6,092 bases of DNA from Acidimicrobiia bacterium (lineage in GTDB: Bacteria; Actinomycetota; Acidimicrobiia; Spongiisociales; SHLN01): contig SHLN01000158.1 in the NCBI GenBank assembly GCA_004283105.1, forward strand, positions 1 through 6,092. The letters run 5' to 3'. Position numbers and translations under genes: made by a program. Of this stretch, positions 1-6,078 are shown piece after piece. A model generated the notes under the pieces. The model had not been told where the DNA came from and did no database searches. It saw only the letters and a list, made by a program, of their open reading frames with translations. Within the stretch, counting starts at the first letter, position 1; each line of letters begins with the position of its first letter.

Positions 1-2
1 GG

Positions 3-1676
3 GCCGCGACCTGCGACATCCTCAACCTCGACTGCCCCGTCGGCAGCTGCGACATCCTCACCGGCCAGTGCCCCGACTTCGGCAACATCGGAGGCGCCTC
101 CGCCGCCGACTCCTACCTCAATGCCGATCGCATCCTCGAGGTGGCCGCCGAGGCAGCGGCCGAGGCGATTCACCCCGGCTACGGCTTTCTGGCCGAGAAC
201 GCCGACTTTGCGGCGGCGGTGACAGCTGCCGGGCTCATCTGGGTGGGTCCACCGGCGGGGGCGATTGCCACCATGGGAGACAAGATCGAGTCCCGCCTGG
301 CGGCGGACGCGGCCGGCGTGGCGGGCGTGCCGGGCACGACCGAAGCGGCCACCGGTCCCGAGGAGATCATCGCCTTCGCCTCCGACCACGGCTATCCGCT
401 CGCCCTCAAGGCATCGCACGGAGGAGGCGGCAAGGGCATGCGCATCGTGCGATCGGACGACGAAGTCGCCGACGCGCTGGAAGCAGCCGGCCGCGAGGCG
501 CTTGCCTACTTCGGCCGGCCGGAGGTCTACATCGAGCGGTATCTCGAGCGTCCCCGCCACATCGAAGCCCAGGTGATCTTCGACACCCATGGGAACGGAT
601 TCTTTCTCGGAGAACGCGACTGCAGTAGCCAGCGCCGCCACCAGAAACTCATCGAGGAGTCGCCGGCCGCCGGAGTGAGCGAAGACCTGCGAGGTGCCAT
701 CGGAGAAGCTGCTCTCTCGGTGGGGGAGGCCTGTGGCTATGTCAACGCCGGCACCGTCGAATTCCTGCTCGACCCCGACGGTGACTTCTTCTTCCTGGAG
801 ATGAACACCCGGCTGCAAGTCGAACACCCGGTGACCGAAATGGTGACCGGACTCGACCTCGTCCGCCTCCAGCTCGAGGTCGCGAACGGAGCCGAGCTCG
901 CACTCTGGGACGTGCCAATGAACGGCCACGCCATCGAGATGCGCATCAACGCCGAGGATCCCGGCCTCGGGTTCCAGCCCTCCCCCGGACGGATCACCGA
1001 GTATCGGGAGCCGGGCGGTTTCGGTGTCCGCGTCGACAGCTCCGTCGAGGCCGGATCCACGATCAGCCCCTACTACGACAACCTGGCCGCCAAGCTCGTC
1101 GTCTGGGCGCCGACCCGGGAACTGGCCATCGACAAGGCGCTCCGGGCCGTGGGCGACTTCGAGATCAAGGGGATACCGACCACCCTCGCCGCCCACCGAC
1201 GGCTGCTCGACCACGAACTGTTCCGAAACGGCGAGCACTACACGACCTTCGTCGAGGACCTCGTCGACTTCGCCGACGTGGCTGCGGACGGTGGCCCGGC
1301 GCTGCCCGAAGATGAAGCGACCACGTTCCGGCAGGCAACGGTCGAGGTAGGGGGCCGGCGCTACGAGGTCAAGCTCTGGTTCCCCGAAGGCCAGCTGGCC
1401 GGGACGGCCCCCCGGCGGCGCCCTCCCCGGCTCGAACGCGGCGCAACGGCCGGAGACGACAGCGGCATGATCTCGGCCCCCATGCAGGGCACGATCGTGA
1501 AAGTCGCGGTCAAAGCCGGCGACCACGTCAAAGAAGGGGACACCATCTGCATCCTCGAAGCGATGAAGATGGAGAACGAGATCAAGAGCCCGGTCGAGGG
1601 AGAGGTCATCGACCTCCGAATCCAGGCCGGCGACAGCGTCTCGAACGGGTCGGTACTCGCCATCGTTCGCGGCTAA
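3..1676 (+). CDS. accA3: Acetyl/propionyl-CoA carboxylase alpha subunit (biotin carboxylase + biotin carrier domain), 5' partial
   Basis: ATP-dependent carboxylation of protein-bound biotin, for transfer to acetyl- or propionyl-CoA by a separate beta subunit; cytoplasmic. The frame is open to the left edge, so the N-terminus is outside the window. Biotin carboxylase homology starts near nt 87 (IGG, then DSYLN and AEAIHPGYGF). The ATP-grasp glycine loop GGGGKGM is at nt 420-440, preceded by the LKAS lysine. QRRHQK is at 630-647, EMNTRLQVEH at 798-827, and RINAEDP, with the catalytic-type Arg, at 942-962. After a short basic, proline-rich linker (about 1400-1465) comes a biotinyl domain with EAMKMEN; the biotin-accepting Lys codon is 1566-1568. 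The short linker and fused carrier domain match actinobacterial AccA3 rather than longer mitochondrial-type PccA. A GTG at 141 lies inside the conserved domain and is not the start. Codons 3-80 are atypical (see the repeat entry). Acetyl- versus propionyl-CoA specificity depends on the beta subunit and cannot be read here. Confidence 0.95.
   Translation, partial: AATCDILNLDCPVGSCDILTGQCPDFGNIGGASAADSYLNADRILEVAAEAAAEAIHPGYGFLAENADFAAAVTAAGLIWVGPPAGAIATMGDKIESRLAADAAGVAGVPGTTEAATGPEEIIAFASDHGYPLALKASHGGGGKGMRIVRSDDEVADALEAAGREALAYFGRPEVYIERYLERPRHIEAQVIFDTHGNGFFLGERDCSSQRRHQKLIEESPAAGVSEDLRGAIGEAALSVGEACGYVNAGTVEFLLDPDGDFFFLEMNTRLQVEHPVTEMVTGLDLVRLQLEVANGAELALWDVPMNGHAIEMRINAEDPGLGFQPSPGRITEYREPGGFGVRVDSSVEAGSTISPYYDNLAAKLVVWAPTRELAIDKALRAVGDFEIKGIPTTLAAHRRLLDHELFRNGEHYTTFVEDLVDFADVAADGGPALPEDEATTFRQATVEVGGRRYEVKLWFPEGQLAGTAPRRRPPRLERGATAGDDSGMISAPMQGTIVKVAVKAGDHVKEGDTICILEAMKMENEIKSPVEGEVIDLRIQAGDSVSNGSVLAIVRG
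12..83 (+). repeat. Cysteine-rich 12-residue (36-nt) tandem repeat, two copies, in frame with the carboxylase
   Basis: Nucleotides 12-47 and 48-83 encode two 12-residue units of pattern C-D-I-L-x-x-x-C-P-x-x-x (first CDILNLDCPVGS, second CDILTGQCPDFG). Six of 12 residues and about 27 of 36 bases are identical, including 13 identical bases at the start of each copy. Every codon ends in C or G, so this frame looks truly coding. Biotin carboxylases normally have a Rossmann-like segment ending in a LADE-type motif just before the IG-G/P element at this point; that segment is absent. The stretch could be an in-frame insertion, an alternative N-terminus, or an assembly chimera. Confidence 0.6.
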
Positions 1677-1690
1677 CGCCGCTCACAGTC

Positions 1691-1718
1691 CCTCGTACCT
1701 CGTCCCTCGTCCCTCGCA
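1691..1718 (+). repeat. Four-unit heptamer tandem repeat (CCTCGTC type)
   Basis: Four consecutive 7-nt units start at 1691, 1698, 1705 and 1712. The two inner units are identical CCTCGTC; the outer two differ only in their last bases (CCTCGTA and CCTCGCA). The array begins 15 nt after the carboxylase stop codon. The intergenic region holds no ORF that could explain it. Confidence 0.85.
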
Positions 1719-1745
1719 AGAACGTGACGGCACACTCGTTTTGGG

Positions 1746-1763
1746 GGTCGAGGTCGAGGTCGA
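1746..1763 (+). repeat. Three-unit hexamer tandem repeat (GGTCGA)
   Basis: Three perfect copies of GGTCGA at 1746, 1752 and 1758, followed by GGG. On the opposite strand, which is the mcmA1 sense strand, this reads as CCTCGA repeats, echoing the CCTCGTC heptamers at 1691-1718 in inverted orientation. Confidence 0.85.
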
Positions 1764-1781
1764 GGGTGCCTTGTCTTCTTG

Positions 1782-1797
1782 CCGGTGACCGGTGACC
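1782..1797 (-). repeat. Heptamer tandem repeat (GGTCACC, 2.3 copies) just downstream of mcmA1
   Basis: On the + strand CCGGTGA occurs at 1782-1788 and 1789-1795, plus two more bases. Read on the minus strand it is GGTCACC GGTCACC, beginning a few bases after the mcmA1 stop codon. An 11-mer, GTCACCGGTCA, is shared with the array behind the PBP gene at 6020-6030, again in the sense orientation of the upstream gene. Confidence 0.7.
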
Positions 1798-1800
1798 CGA

Positions 1801-3360
1801 TTAGGGCCGATATTCCCCAAACACCTCTCTCAGCACATCGCTGACTTCGCCCACGGTGGCGCCGGCGGCCAGGGCGGCCTTCATCGGGTAGAGGAGATTG
1901 TCTTCGGCGCCGGCGGCCGAACGGACCGCCTCGAGCTCGCCGGCGATGTCCCCCCTGGCCGTTCTGTGAGACTCCAGGCGGGCCACCTGGTTGCGCTCGA
2001 GGTTCGGGTCGAGGGCCAAGGGCGGCACATCCTCGCCATCGCCGCTCTGGAAGCGATTGACGCCGACGATCGCTTTTTCGCCTGCGTCGATGGCACGGGC
2101 CGTCCGGTACGCCGATTCTTCGATCTCGGCCTGAACGAGGCCGTTCTCAACTGCTGCCACCGCTCCCCCGTTGCGGTCCACCCACTCGATGAGCTCGAGC
2201 GCCGCGGCCTCGAGCTCATCGGTCAGTCGTTCGATGACATATGAGCCAGCCAGCGGATCGACGGTATCGGTCACACCGCTCTCGTAGGCGATGATCTGCT
2301 GAGTCCGCAGCGCCAGAGTGGCAGCCTCTTCGGTCGGCAACCCGAGCGCCTCGTCAAAGGAGTTGGTGTGAAGCGACTGGGTGCCGCCGAGCACGGCGCT
2401 GAGTGCTTCGAGGGCGGTGCGCACCACATTGGTGAGAGGCTGCTGGGCGGTCAGCGAGCTTCCGGCCGTTTGGGTATGGAACCGCATCTTCCAGGAGGCG
2501 GGGTTGGTCGCTCCAACCCGCTCTCGCATGAGACGGGCCCAGAGGCGCCTGGCCGCCCGGTACTTGGCGATCTCTTCGAGGAAGTTGCTGTGGGCGTTCC
2601 AGAAGAATGACAGGCGGGGAGCGAAGGCATCGACATCGAGGCCGGCGCGTTTGGCGGCTTCGACGTAGGCAAGAGCATTGGCGATGGTGAAACCGATCTC
2701 CTGGGCGGCCGTCGAACCGGCCTCCCGGATGTGGTATCCGGAGATGGAGATGGTGTTCCAGGCCGGGAGCTCAACAGCGCAGTAGGCGAAGAGGTCGGTG
2801 ACGAGCCGCATCGATGGCCGGGGCGGGTAGATGTACGTGCCTCGGGCTGCGTACTCCTTGAGGATGTCGTTCTGGACGGTGCCCCCGAGGCCGGCGGGCT
2901 CGACTCCCTGTTCCTCCGCCACGAGTTGATACAGCAACAGCAAGATGGCGGCGGTGGAATTGATCGTCATGGAGGTCGTGACCCGATCGAGCGGAATGCC
3001 GCCGAAGAGGGCGCGCATGTCTTCGATCGAATCGATGGCAACACCAACCTTGCCGACCTCTCCGAGCGCGCGAGGATCGTCGCTGTCGAGACCCATCTGC
3101 GTCGGGAGGTCGAAGGCAACCGACAGCCCGGTCTGCCCGGCCTCCAGCAACGCCTTGAACCGCTCGTTGGTGGCCGTCGCGTCTCCGAACCCCGCATACT
3201 GCCGCATCGTCCAGAGCCTGCCCCGATACATGGTCGGGTAGGGACCGCGGGTGTAGGGATACTCCCCCGGCTCGCCGAGCACCGGCTCCTGTTCCGGCGG
3301 CCCGTAGACCGTCTGGAGTGGTTCATCACGGTTAGGGGTGGGATTCGCGGAGTTATCCAT
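1801..3360 (-). CDS. mcmA1: Methylmalonyl-CoA mutase, catalytic large subunit (split type, no B12 domain)
   Basis: Substrate-binding TIM-barrel subunit of the adenosylcobalamin enzyme that interconverts (R)-methylmalonyl-CoA and succinyl-CoA; cytoplasmic. The protein has 519 residues from the ATG at 3360-3358. The conserved block starts with YPTMYRGRLWTMRQYAGF. Tyr55 (in RQYAGF), Gln163 (TVQND), Arg173 (ARGTYI), Tyr209 and His210 (SGYHIREAG) fall at exactly the spacing of Tyr89, Gln197, Arg207, Tyr243 and His244 of the Propionibacterium enzyme. Tyr and Arg at the first and third sites favour methylmalonyl-CoA over isobutyryl-CoA, whose mutases carry Phe and Gln. The protein ends at LREVFGEYRP, where the linker to the cobalamin domain would begin. 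The DxHxxG domain must therefore be encoded elsewhere. An upstream in-frame ATG at 3438 would add 26 residues that look like translated promoter DNA and would overlap the PBP start, so it was not chosen. The Shine-Dalgarno is weak (CGAG close to ATG). Confidence 0.95.
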   Translation of the reverse strand: MDNSANPTPNRDEPLQTVYGPPEQEPVLGEPGEYPYTRGPYPTMYRGRLWTMRQYAGFGDATATNERFKALLEAGQTGLSVAFDLPTQMGLDSDDPRALGEVGKVGVAIDSIEDMRALFGGIPLDRVTTSMTINSTAAILLLLYQLVAEEQGVEPAGLGGTVQNDILKEYAARGTYIYPPRPSMRLVTDLFAYCAVELPAWNTISISGYHIREAGSTAAQEIGFTIANALAYVEAAKRAGLDVDAFAPRLSFFWNAHSNFLEEIAKYRAARRLWARLMRERVGATNPASWKMRFHTQTAGSSLTAQQPLTNVVRTALEALSAVLGGTQSLHTNSFDEALGLPTEEAATLALRTQQIIAYESGVTDTVDPLAGSYVIERLTDELEAAALELIEWVDRNGGAVAAVENGLVQAEIEESAYRTARAIDAGEKAIVGVNRFQSGDGEDVPPLALDPNLERNQVARLESHRTARGDIAGELEAVRSAAGAEDNLLYPMKAALAAGATVGEVSDVLREVFGEYRP

Positions 3361-3436
3361 AGCTCGGTATATGCTGGCCGGGCGCAAATGGTACCCGGGA
3401 ACTCCACGGGTGCCCCATGCCCTCCAACCCAGGTAC
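3361..3436. promoter_or_regulatory. Divergent promoter region between mcmA1 and the PBP gene
   Basis: This 76-bp gap has one AT-rich spot, TATAT at 3368-3372. On the + strand it gives TATATG (3368-3373) or TATGCT (3370-3375, TANNNT type) as a -10 candidate for the PBP, with an ~55-nt leader. On the - strand the same bases read CATATA; the expected start site would then be 3361 or 3360, at the mcmA1 ATG, meaning a leaderless transcript. No good -35 element is visible for either direction. The PBP ribosome site is weak: AGG at 3431-3433, only three bases from ATG. The gap is too short for a cobalamin riboswitch. Confidence 0.4.
3390..3414. promoter_or_regulatory. Imperfect dyad in the divergent promoter: operator or leader hairpin candidate
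   Basis: GGTACCCG (3390-3397) and CGGGTGCC (3407-3414) are complementary over 8 bp with one G-T wobble, separated by 9 nt. The left arm coincides with where a -35 element for mcmA1 would lie, and the whole dyad would sit in the PBP mRNA leader. It could be a regulator site or an RNA hairpin. GC-rich DNA yields such dyads by chance, so support is weak. Confidence 0.3.
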
Positions 3437-5998
3437 ATGAGCTTGCCAAACCCCGAACCAACGATTCATCAAGCCGAGTGGCGCGAGCGCCGCACCCGGC
3501 TCGTACCCGCCCTCGCCATCCTCATGGTGGCGGGTGTGCTGATGGGCGCCTGGGTCGGCCTCTTCACCTTCGCCTCCACCAACCCGTCGGCCAAGGCGTA
3601 TGACTGGGTCGACGACACCCTCATCCCGGAGACGAATGCCGCCGGCATCCCCGAATTCCCCAACCTGAGCCGCCTGTCGACCCTTTTCTCAGCCGATGGA
3701 GTCCAGCTGGCCGAGCTGTCGCTGCGCGGCAGCCTGCCGGTCCCGATCGAAGCCATTCCCGAGCACGTGAGCGGCGCCATCCTCGCCGCCGAAGACGGTG
3801 ACTTCTACACCCACCGTGGAGCCGACTTCGAATCGACCCTCCGGGCGGCCGTCGCCACCGTGCGAGGCACCTCCATCCAGGGTGGCTCGACGATTACCCA
3901 GCAGGTCGTCCGCAGCCTCGGGATCGTCGGCAAAGAGAAAACCGTTCAGCGCAAGATCGCCGAAATCGCATGGGCCGCCGAGATGGAGCGCAAGTACTCC
4001 AAGGATGCCATCCTCGAGTTCTATCTCAACTCGGTCTACTTCGGCTGGAACGCATACGGTATTCGGGCCGCCGGACTCGAGTATTTCGGCAAGGAACTGC
4101 AGGATCTCTCGGTCGGGGAAGCTGCCGCCCTCGCCACTGTCATCCGCAACCCGTCGCTCTATGACCCGCGCGACACCACGCCGAACGAGAGCGGCCAGAT
4201 CGGACAGGAACTGGTTGAAGAGCGCCGTGTGAATGTGCTCGACTCGATGGTTGAGATCGGGCTCATCACCCAGGGCGAGGCAGACGCCACCGCCGCTATT
4301 CCACTGGCCGCCTCGGTCATCCCCCATCGGAACTTCCCCGAGCCCGCCGAGCTCGTCCGCATCTCAGCGGTCGGGTCACTCCTCAACGACCCGAAGTTCG
4401 ACACGGCACTCGGAACGACTCCCGAGGATCGCCTCATCGCCATCTTCGGCTGTCCGGCCGACGACGTGGACTGCGAGCTCGAGTCACGACTCAAGGGGGG
4501 CCTGAAGATCACAACCACCGTCGACTTCGCCTTCCAGCAGCGGGCCAATGAGATCCTGCGCGACTGGCTTCCGCTGAATCCGACGGGCGAGGCAGCTCCC
4601 ACCGGAGCAATCACCACCGTCGAAAACGGCACCGGCGCCATCAAGGTGATGGCGGGCGGCCTCGACTTCGGTGACGATATCGAGGCCGGTCAGCGTGACT
4701 ACAACCTCGCCACCGAGGGCCAGCGCCAGCCGGGCTCCTCTGCGAAGCCCTTTGCCCTCATCGCCTACCTCGAGCAGGGCGGCAGCCTCAACTCGTACTG
4801 GAACATCTCCTCTCCGCTCGTAATCGAGTGCGATGTGCCGTGCGGCGATGACGGCGGATTCGAGTGGACGGTGCGCGGCGGGCGGGTGGCCGGTGGGCTC
4901 CGGAGCCTGGAAGCATCCACCTACTTCTCGACCAACCCGACATTCGCTCAGATTGCCGTCGAAGTCGGACCGGAAGCGATGGCCGAGGTCGCCAATCGTC
5001 TCGGGGTTTCGGCTGAGCTTCCGCTCGTGTACTCCCTGGCACTGGGAGCAGGCGAGGTGAGCCCGCTCGACATGGCGGCCGCCTACTCGACGATTGCCAA
5101 CTACGGCGTGAAGAACGACCCGTATCTCATTGAGCGCATCGAGGACGAGGACGGCAACGTGCTGTTCGAGGCCACTCCCGAGCCCGAGCGCGTGCTCGAC
5201 GAAACGCTGGCAGCCGTCGTCGTGAACACGATGAAGAAGGTGGTGTCGACCGGCACCGGAACCGCGGCGAACATCGTCGGACGTACCCAGGCCGGCAAGA
5301 CCGGAACCAACCAGAGTTTCCGCGACGCCTGGTTTGTCGGGTACGTCCCGCAGTATTCGACCGCCGTGTGGGTCGGGTACGCCGATGCCCAGATCCCCAT
5401 GACGAACATCACCATCAACGGTGAGTTCTTCCCCCGGGTGTTCGGCGGCAGTGTGCCTGCCCCCATCTGGAAAGAGTTCATGACCGAATTCCTCGCCGAC
5501 GTCCCGGCTGAGGAGTTCCCACCGATCCCTCCTGGATCGAGCAAGTACTACGTGGTCCCGTCGACCGAGGTCCCGGACGTGTTGTCTGATCCACTCCTCA
5601 CGCAGGACGAGGCCGAACAGCTCATCTACTTCGCTCACCTCCGTCCGGTCATCGAAGAAGTCCCATCGCTCGAGCCGCTCGGCACCATTCTCAGCCAGGT
5701 TCCCGACGCTGGAGCCAAGCTGAGCCACAACGGCGAGGTGAAGCTCGAGATCTCGAACGGTGAGCCACCGACCTTCCCGCTCCCCAACCTCATCGGCAAG
5801 ACCCGGACCGAAGCGAACCTCGAGATGGCGTTGCTGGCGGCCGAGACCGAGATCCTCGTCGCCCTCGTACCAGAGTTCGTTCCCACCCCTGATTCCGAAG
5901 CGTGGGACAAGATCATCCTCACCCGCCCACCGCCCGGCACCGAGGTGGGCGCCGACACGATCGTCACGATCGTCATCGGCCGGGCGCCGGACGACTAA
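3437..5998 (+). CDS. Bifunctional class A penicillin-binding protein (GT51 + transpeptidase + two PASTA domains)
   Basis: Polymerises lipid II into glycan strands and cross-links the peptides; anchored in the membrane with its catalytic part outside. The protein has 853 residues. There is a basic cytoplasmic tail (1-21) and one membrane helix (about 22-46). The transglycosylase carries EDGDFYTHRG from Glu119, GGSTITQQ at 149-156, RKIAE at 172-176 and KDAILEFYLN at 189-198. The transpeptidase has SSAK with active-site Ser434, STN at 498-500 and KTGT at 621-624, so both activities look intact. Two PASTA domains follow (about 712-775 and 778-850), as in PonA-type PBPs of Gram-positives. There are only four cysteines, in two close pairs: 339/346 before the transpeptidase and 465/469 between SxxK and SxN. 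The ATG at 3437 was chosen because it gives a normal PBP tail; the GTG at 3338 would run into mcmA1. The gene appears monocistronic, with a hairpin right after its stop. Confidence 0.95.
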   Translation: MSLPNPEPTIHQAEWRERRTRLVPALAILMVAGVLMGAWVGLFTFASTNPSAKAYDWVDDTLIPETNAAGIPEFPNLSRLSTLFSADGVQLAELSLRGSLPVPIEAIPEHVSGAILAAEDGDFYTHRGADFESTLRAAVATVRGTSIQGGSTITQQVVRSLGIVGKEKTVQRKIAEIAWAAEMERKYSKDAILEFYLNSVYFGWNAYGIRAAGLEYFGKELQDLSVGEAAALATVIRNPSLYDPRDTTPNESGQIGQELVEERRVNVLDSMVEIGLITQGEADATAAIPLAASVIPHRNFPEPAELVRISAVGSLLNDPKFDTALGTTPEDRLIAIFGCPADDVDCELESRLKGGLKITTTVDFAFQQRANEILRDWLPLNPTGEAAPTGAITTVENGTGAIKVMAGGLDFGDDIEAGQRDYNLATEGQRQPGSSAKPFALIAYLEQGGSLNSYWNISSPLVIECDVPCGDDGGFEWTVRGGRVAGGLRSLEASTYFSTNPTFAQIAVEVGPEAMAEVANRLGVSAELPLVYSLALGAGEVSPLDMAAAYSTIANYGVKNDPYLIERIEDEDGNVLFEATPEPERVLDETLAAVVVNTMKKVVSTGTGTAANIVGRTQAGKTGTNQSFRDAWFVGYVPQYSTAVWVGYADAQIPMTNITINGEFFPRVFGGSVPAPIWKEFMTEFLADVPAEEFPPIPPGSSKYYVVPSTEVPDVLSDPLLTQDEAEQLIYFAHLRPVIEEVPSLEPLGTILSQVPDAGAKLSHNGEVKLEISNGEPPTFPLPNLIGKTRTEANLEMALLAAETEILVALVPEFVPTPDSEAWDKIILTRPPPGTEVGADTIVTIVIGRAPDD

Positions 5999-6000
5999 GA

Positions 6001-6019
6001 GGCAACCCTTCGGGTTGCC
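6001..6019 (+). terminator. Probable intrinsic terminator of the PBP gene
   Basis: GGCAACCC and GGGTTGCC form a perfect 8-bp stem around a TTC triloop, beginning two bases after the PBP stop codon. There is no T-tract after it, which is common for terminators in high-GC Actinomycetota, though it makes the call less certain. It might instead stabilise the mRNA 3' end. Confidence 0.65.
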
Positions 6020-6047
6020 GTCACCGGTCAACGGTCAACGGTCAACA
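6020..6047 (+). repeat. Four-unit heptamer tandem repeat (GTCAACG type)
   Basis: Four consecutive 7-nt units start at 6020, 6027, 6034 and 6041. The two inner ones are identical GTCAACG; the first is GTCACCG and the last GTCAACA. The array abuts the PBP terminator hairpin. It has the same unit length, unit number and total length (28 nt) as the array at 1691-1718, but a different unit sequence. Confidence 0.85.
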
Positions 6048-6059
6048 GCCAGATCTTCA

Positions 6060-6078
6060 CCCCTCCCTCTGGGAGGGG
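6060..6078. repeat. GC-rich perfect hairpin, REP-like element at the right edge
   Basis: CCCCTCCC (6060-6067) and GGGAGGGG (6071-6078) form a perfect 8-bp stem with a TCT loop. An alternative outer pairing of CACCCC (6059-6064) with GGGGTG (6082-6087) also exists, so the element can fold in two ways. The sequence continues G-rich to the window end and may extend past it. It could be a dispersed extragenic palindrome or the terminator of a gene coming from the right. Copy number cannot be judged from one window. Confidence 0.5.

Larger units (their letters stand above)
1690..1766. terminator. Candidate bidirectional terminator hairpin between convergent genes
   Basis: The left heptamer array (CCTCG core) is complementary to the right hexamer array (CGAGG core). 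CCCTCG 1690-1695 pairs with CGAGGG 1761-1766, ACCTCG 1697-1702 pairs with CGAGGT 1755-1760, and CCTCG 1705-1709 pairs with CGAGG 1749-1753. Single T bulges (1696, 1703) arise because the left period is 7 and the right is 6. The loop is about 30-40 nt and includes a TTTT run at 1739-1742. Its position between two convergent stop codons (1676 and 1801) suits a terminator for both genes. The fold is a hand prediction; no energy was computed. Confidence 0.4.

Noticed and set aside
68..628. 186-codon plus-strand open frame over the biotin carboxylase
   Set aside because: Very Arg-rich translation typical of an out-of-frame read of GC-rich coding DNA; the carboxylase frame holds the conserved motifs.
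1677..1800. CRISPR-like array or small gene in the repeat-rich intergenic region
   Set aside because: Units are 6-7 nt in direct tandem with no spacers, and no start codon with a credible frame is present.
1792..2244. 150-codon plus-strand open frame opposite the mcmA1 3' end
   Set aside because: Antisense shadow of the conserved mutase C-terminus; no independent evidence.
1801..3360. Isobutyryl-CoA or ethylmalonyl-CoA mutase instead of methylmalonyl-CoA mutase
   Set aside because: Isobutyryl-CoA mutases have Phe and Gln where this protein has Tyr55 and Arg173; the Tyr/Arg pair and His210 match methylmalonyl-CoA mutase. Ethylmalonyl-CoA mutase was not excluded residue by residue but is less likely.
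3338..3436. Upstream GTG/ATG starts for the PBP (3338, 3371)
   Set aside because: 3338 overlaps the mcmA1 coding region, and both would add residues translated from the promoter region; the ATG at 3437 gives a normal short cytoplasmic tail before the membrane helix.
3361..3436. Cobalamin riboswitch upstream of the B12-dependent mutase
   Set aside because: Only 76 bp separate the genes, far too short for the riboswitch, and no B12-box-like sequence is visible.
2731..3603. 290-codon plus-strand open frame crossing mcmA1 and the PBP start
   Set aside because: It overlaps two well-supported genes in other frames and shows no domain or plausible start.
4484..6031. 515-codon open frame on the minus strand opposite the PBP gene
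   Set aside because: It mirrors the PBP coding frame; the translation is rich in Arg, Gly, Asp and His with no recognisable domain, and the plus strand carries every PBP motif. Long antisense frames are expected in GC3-rich DNA.
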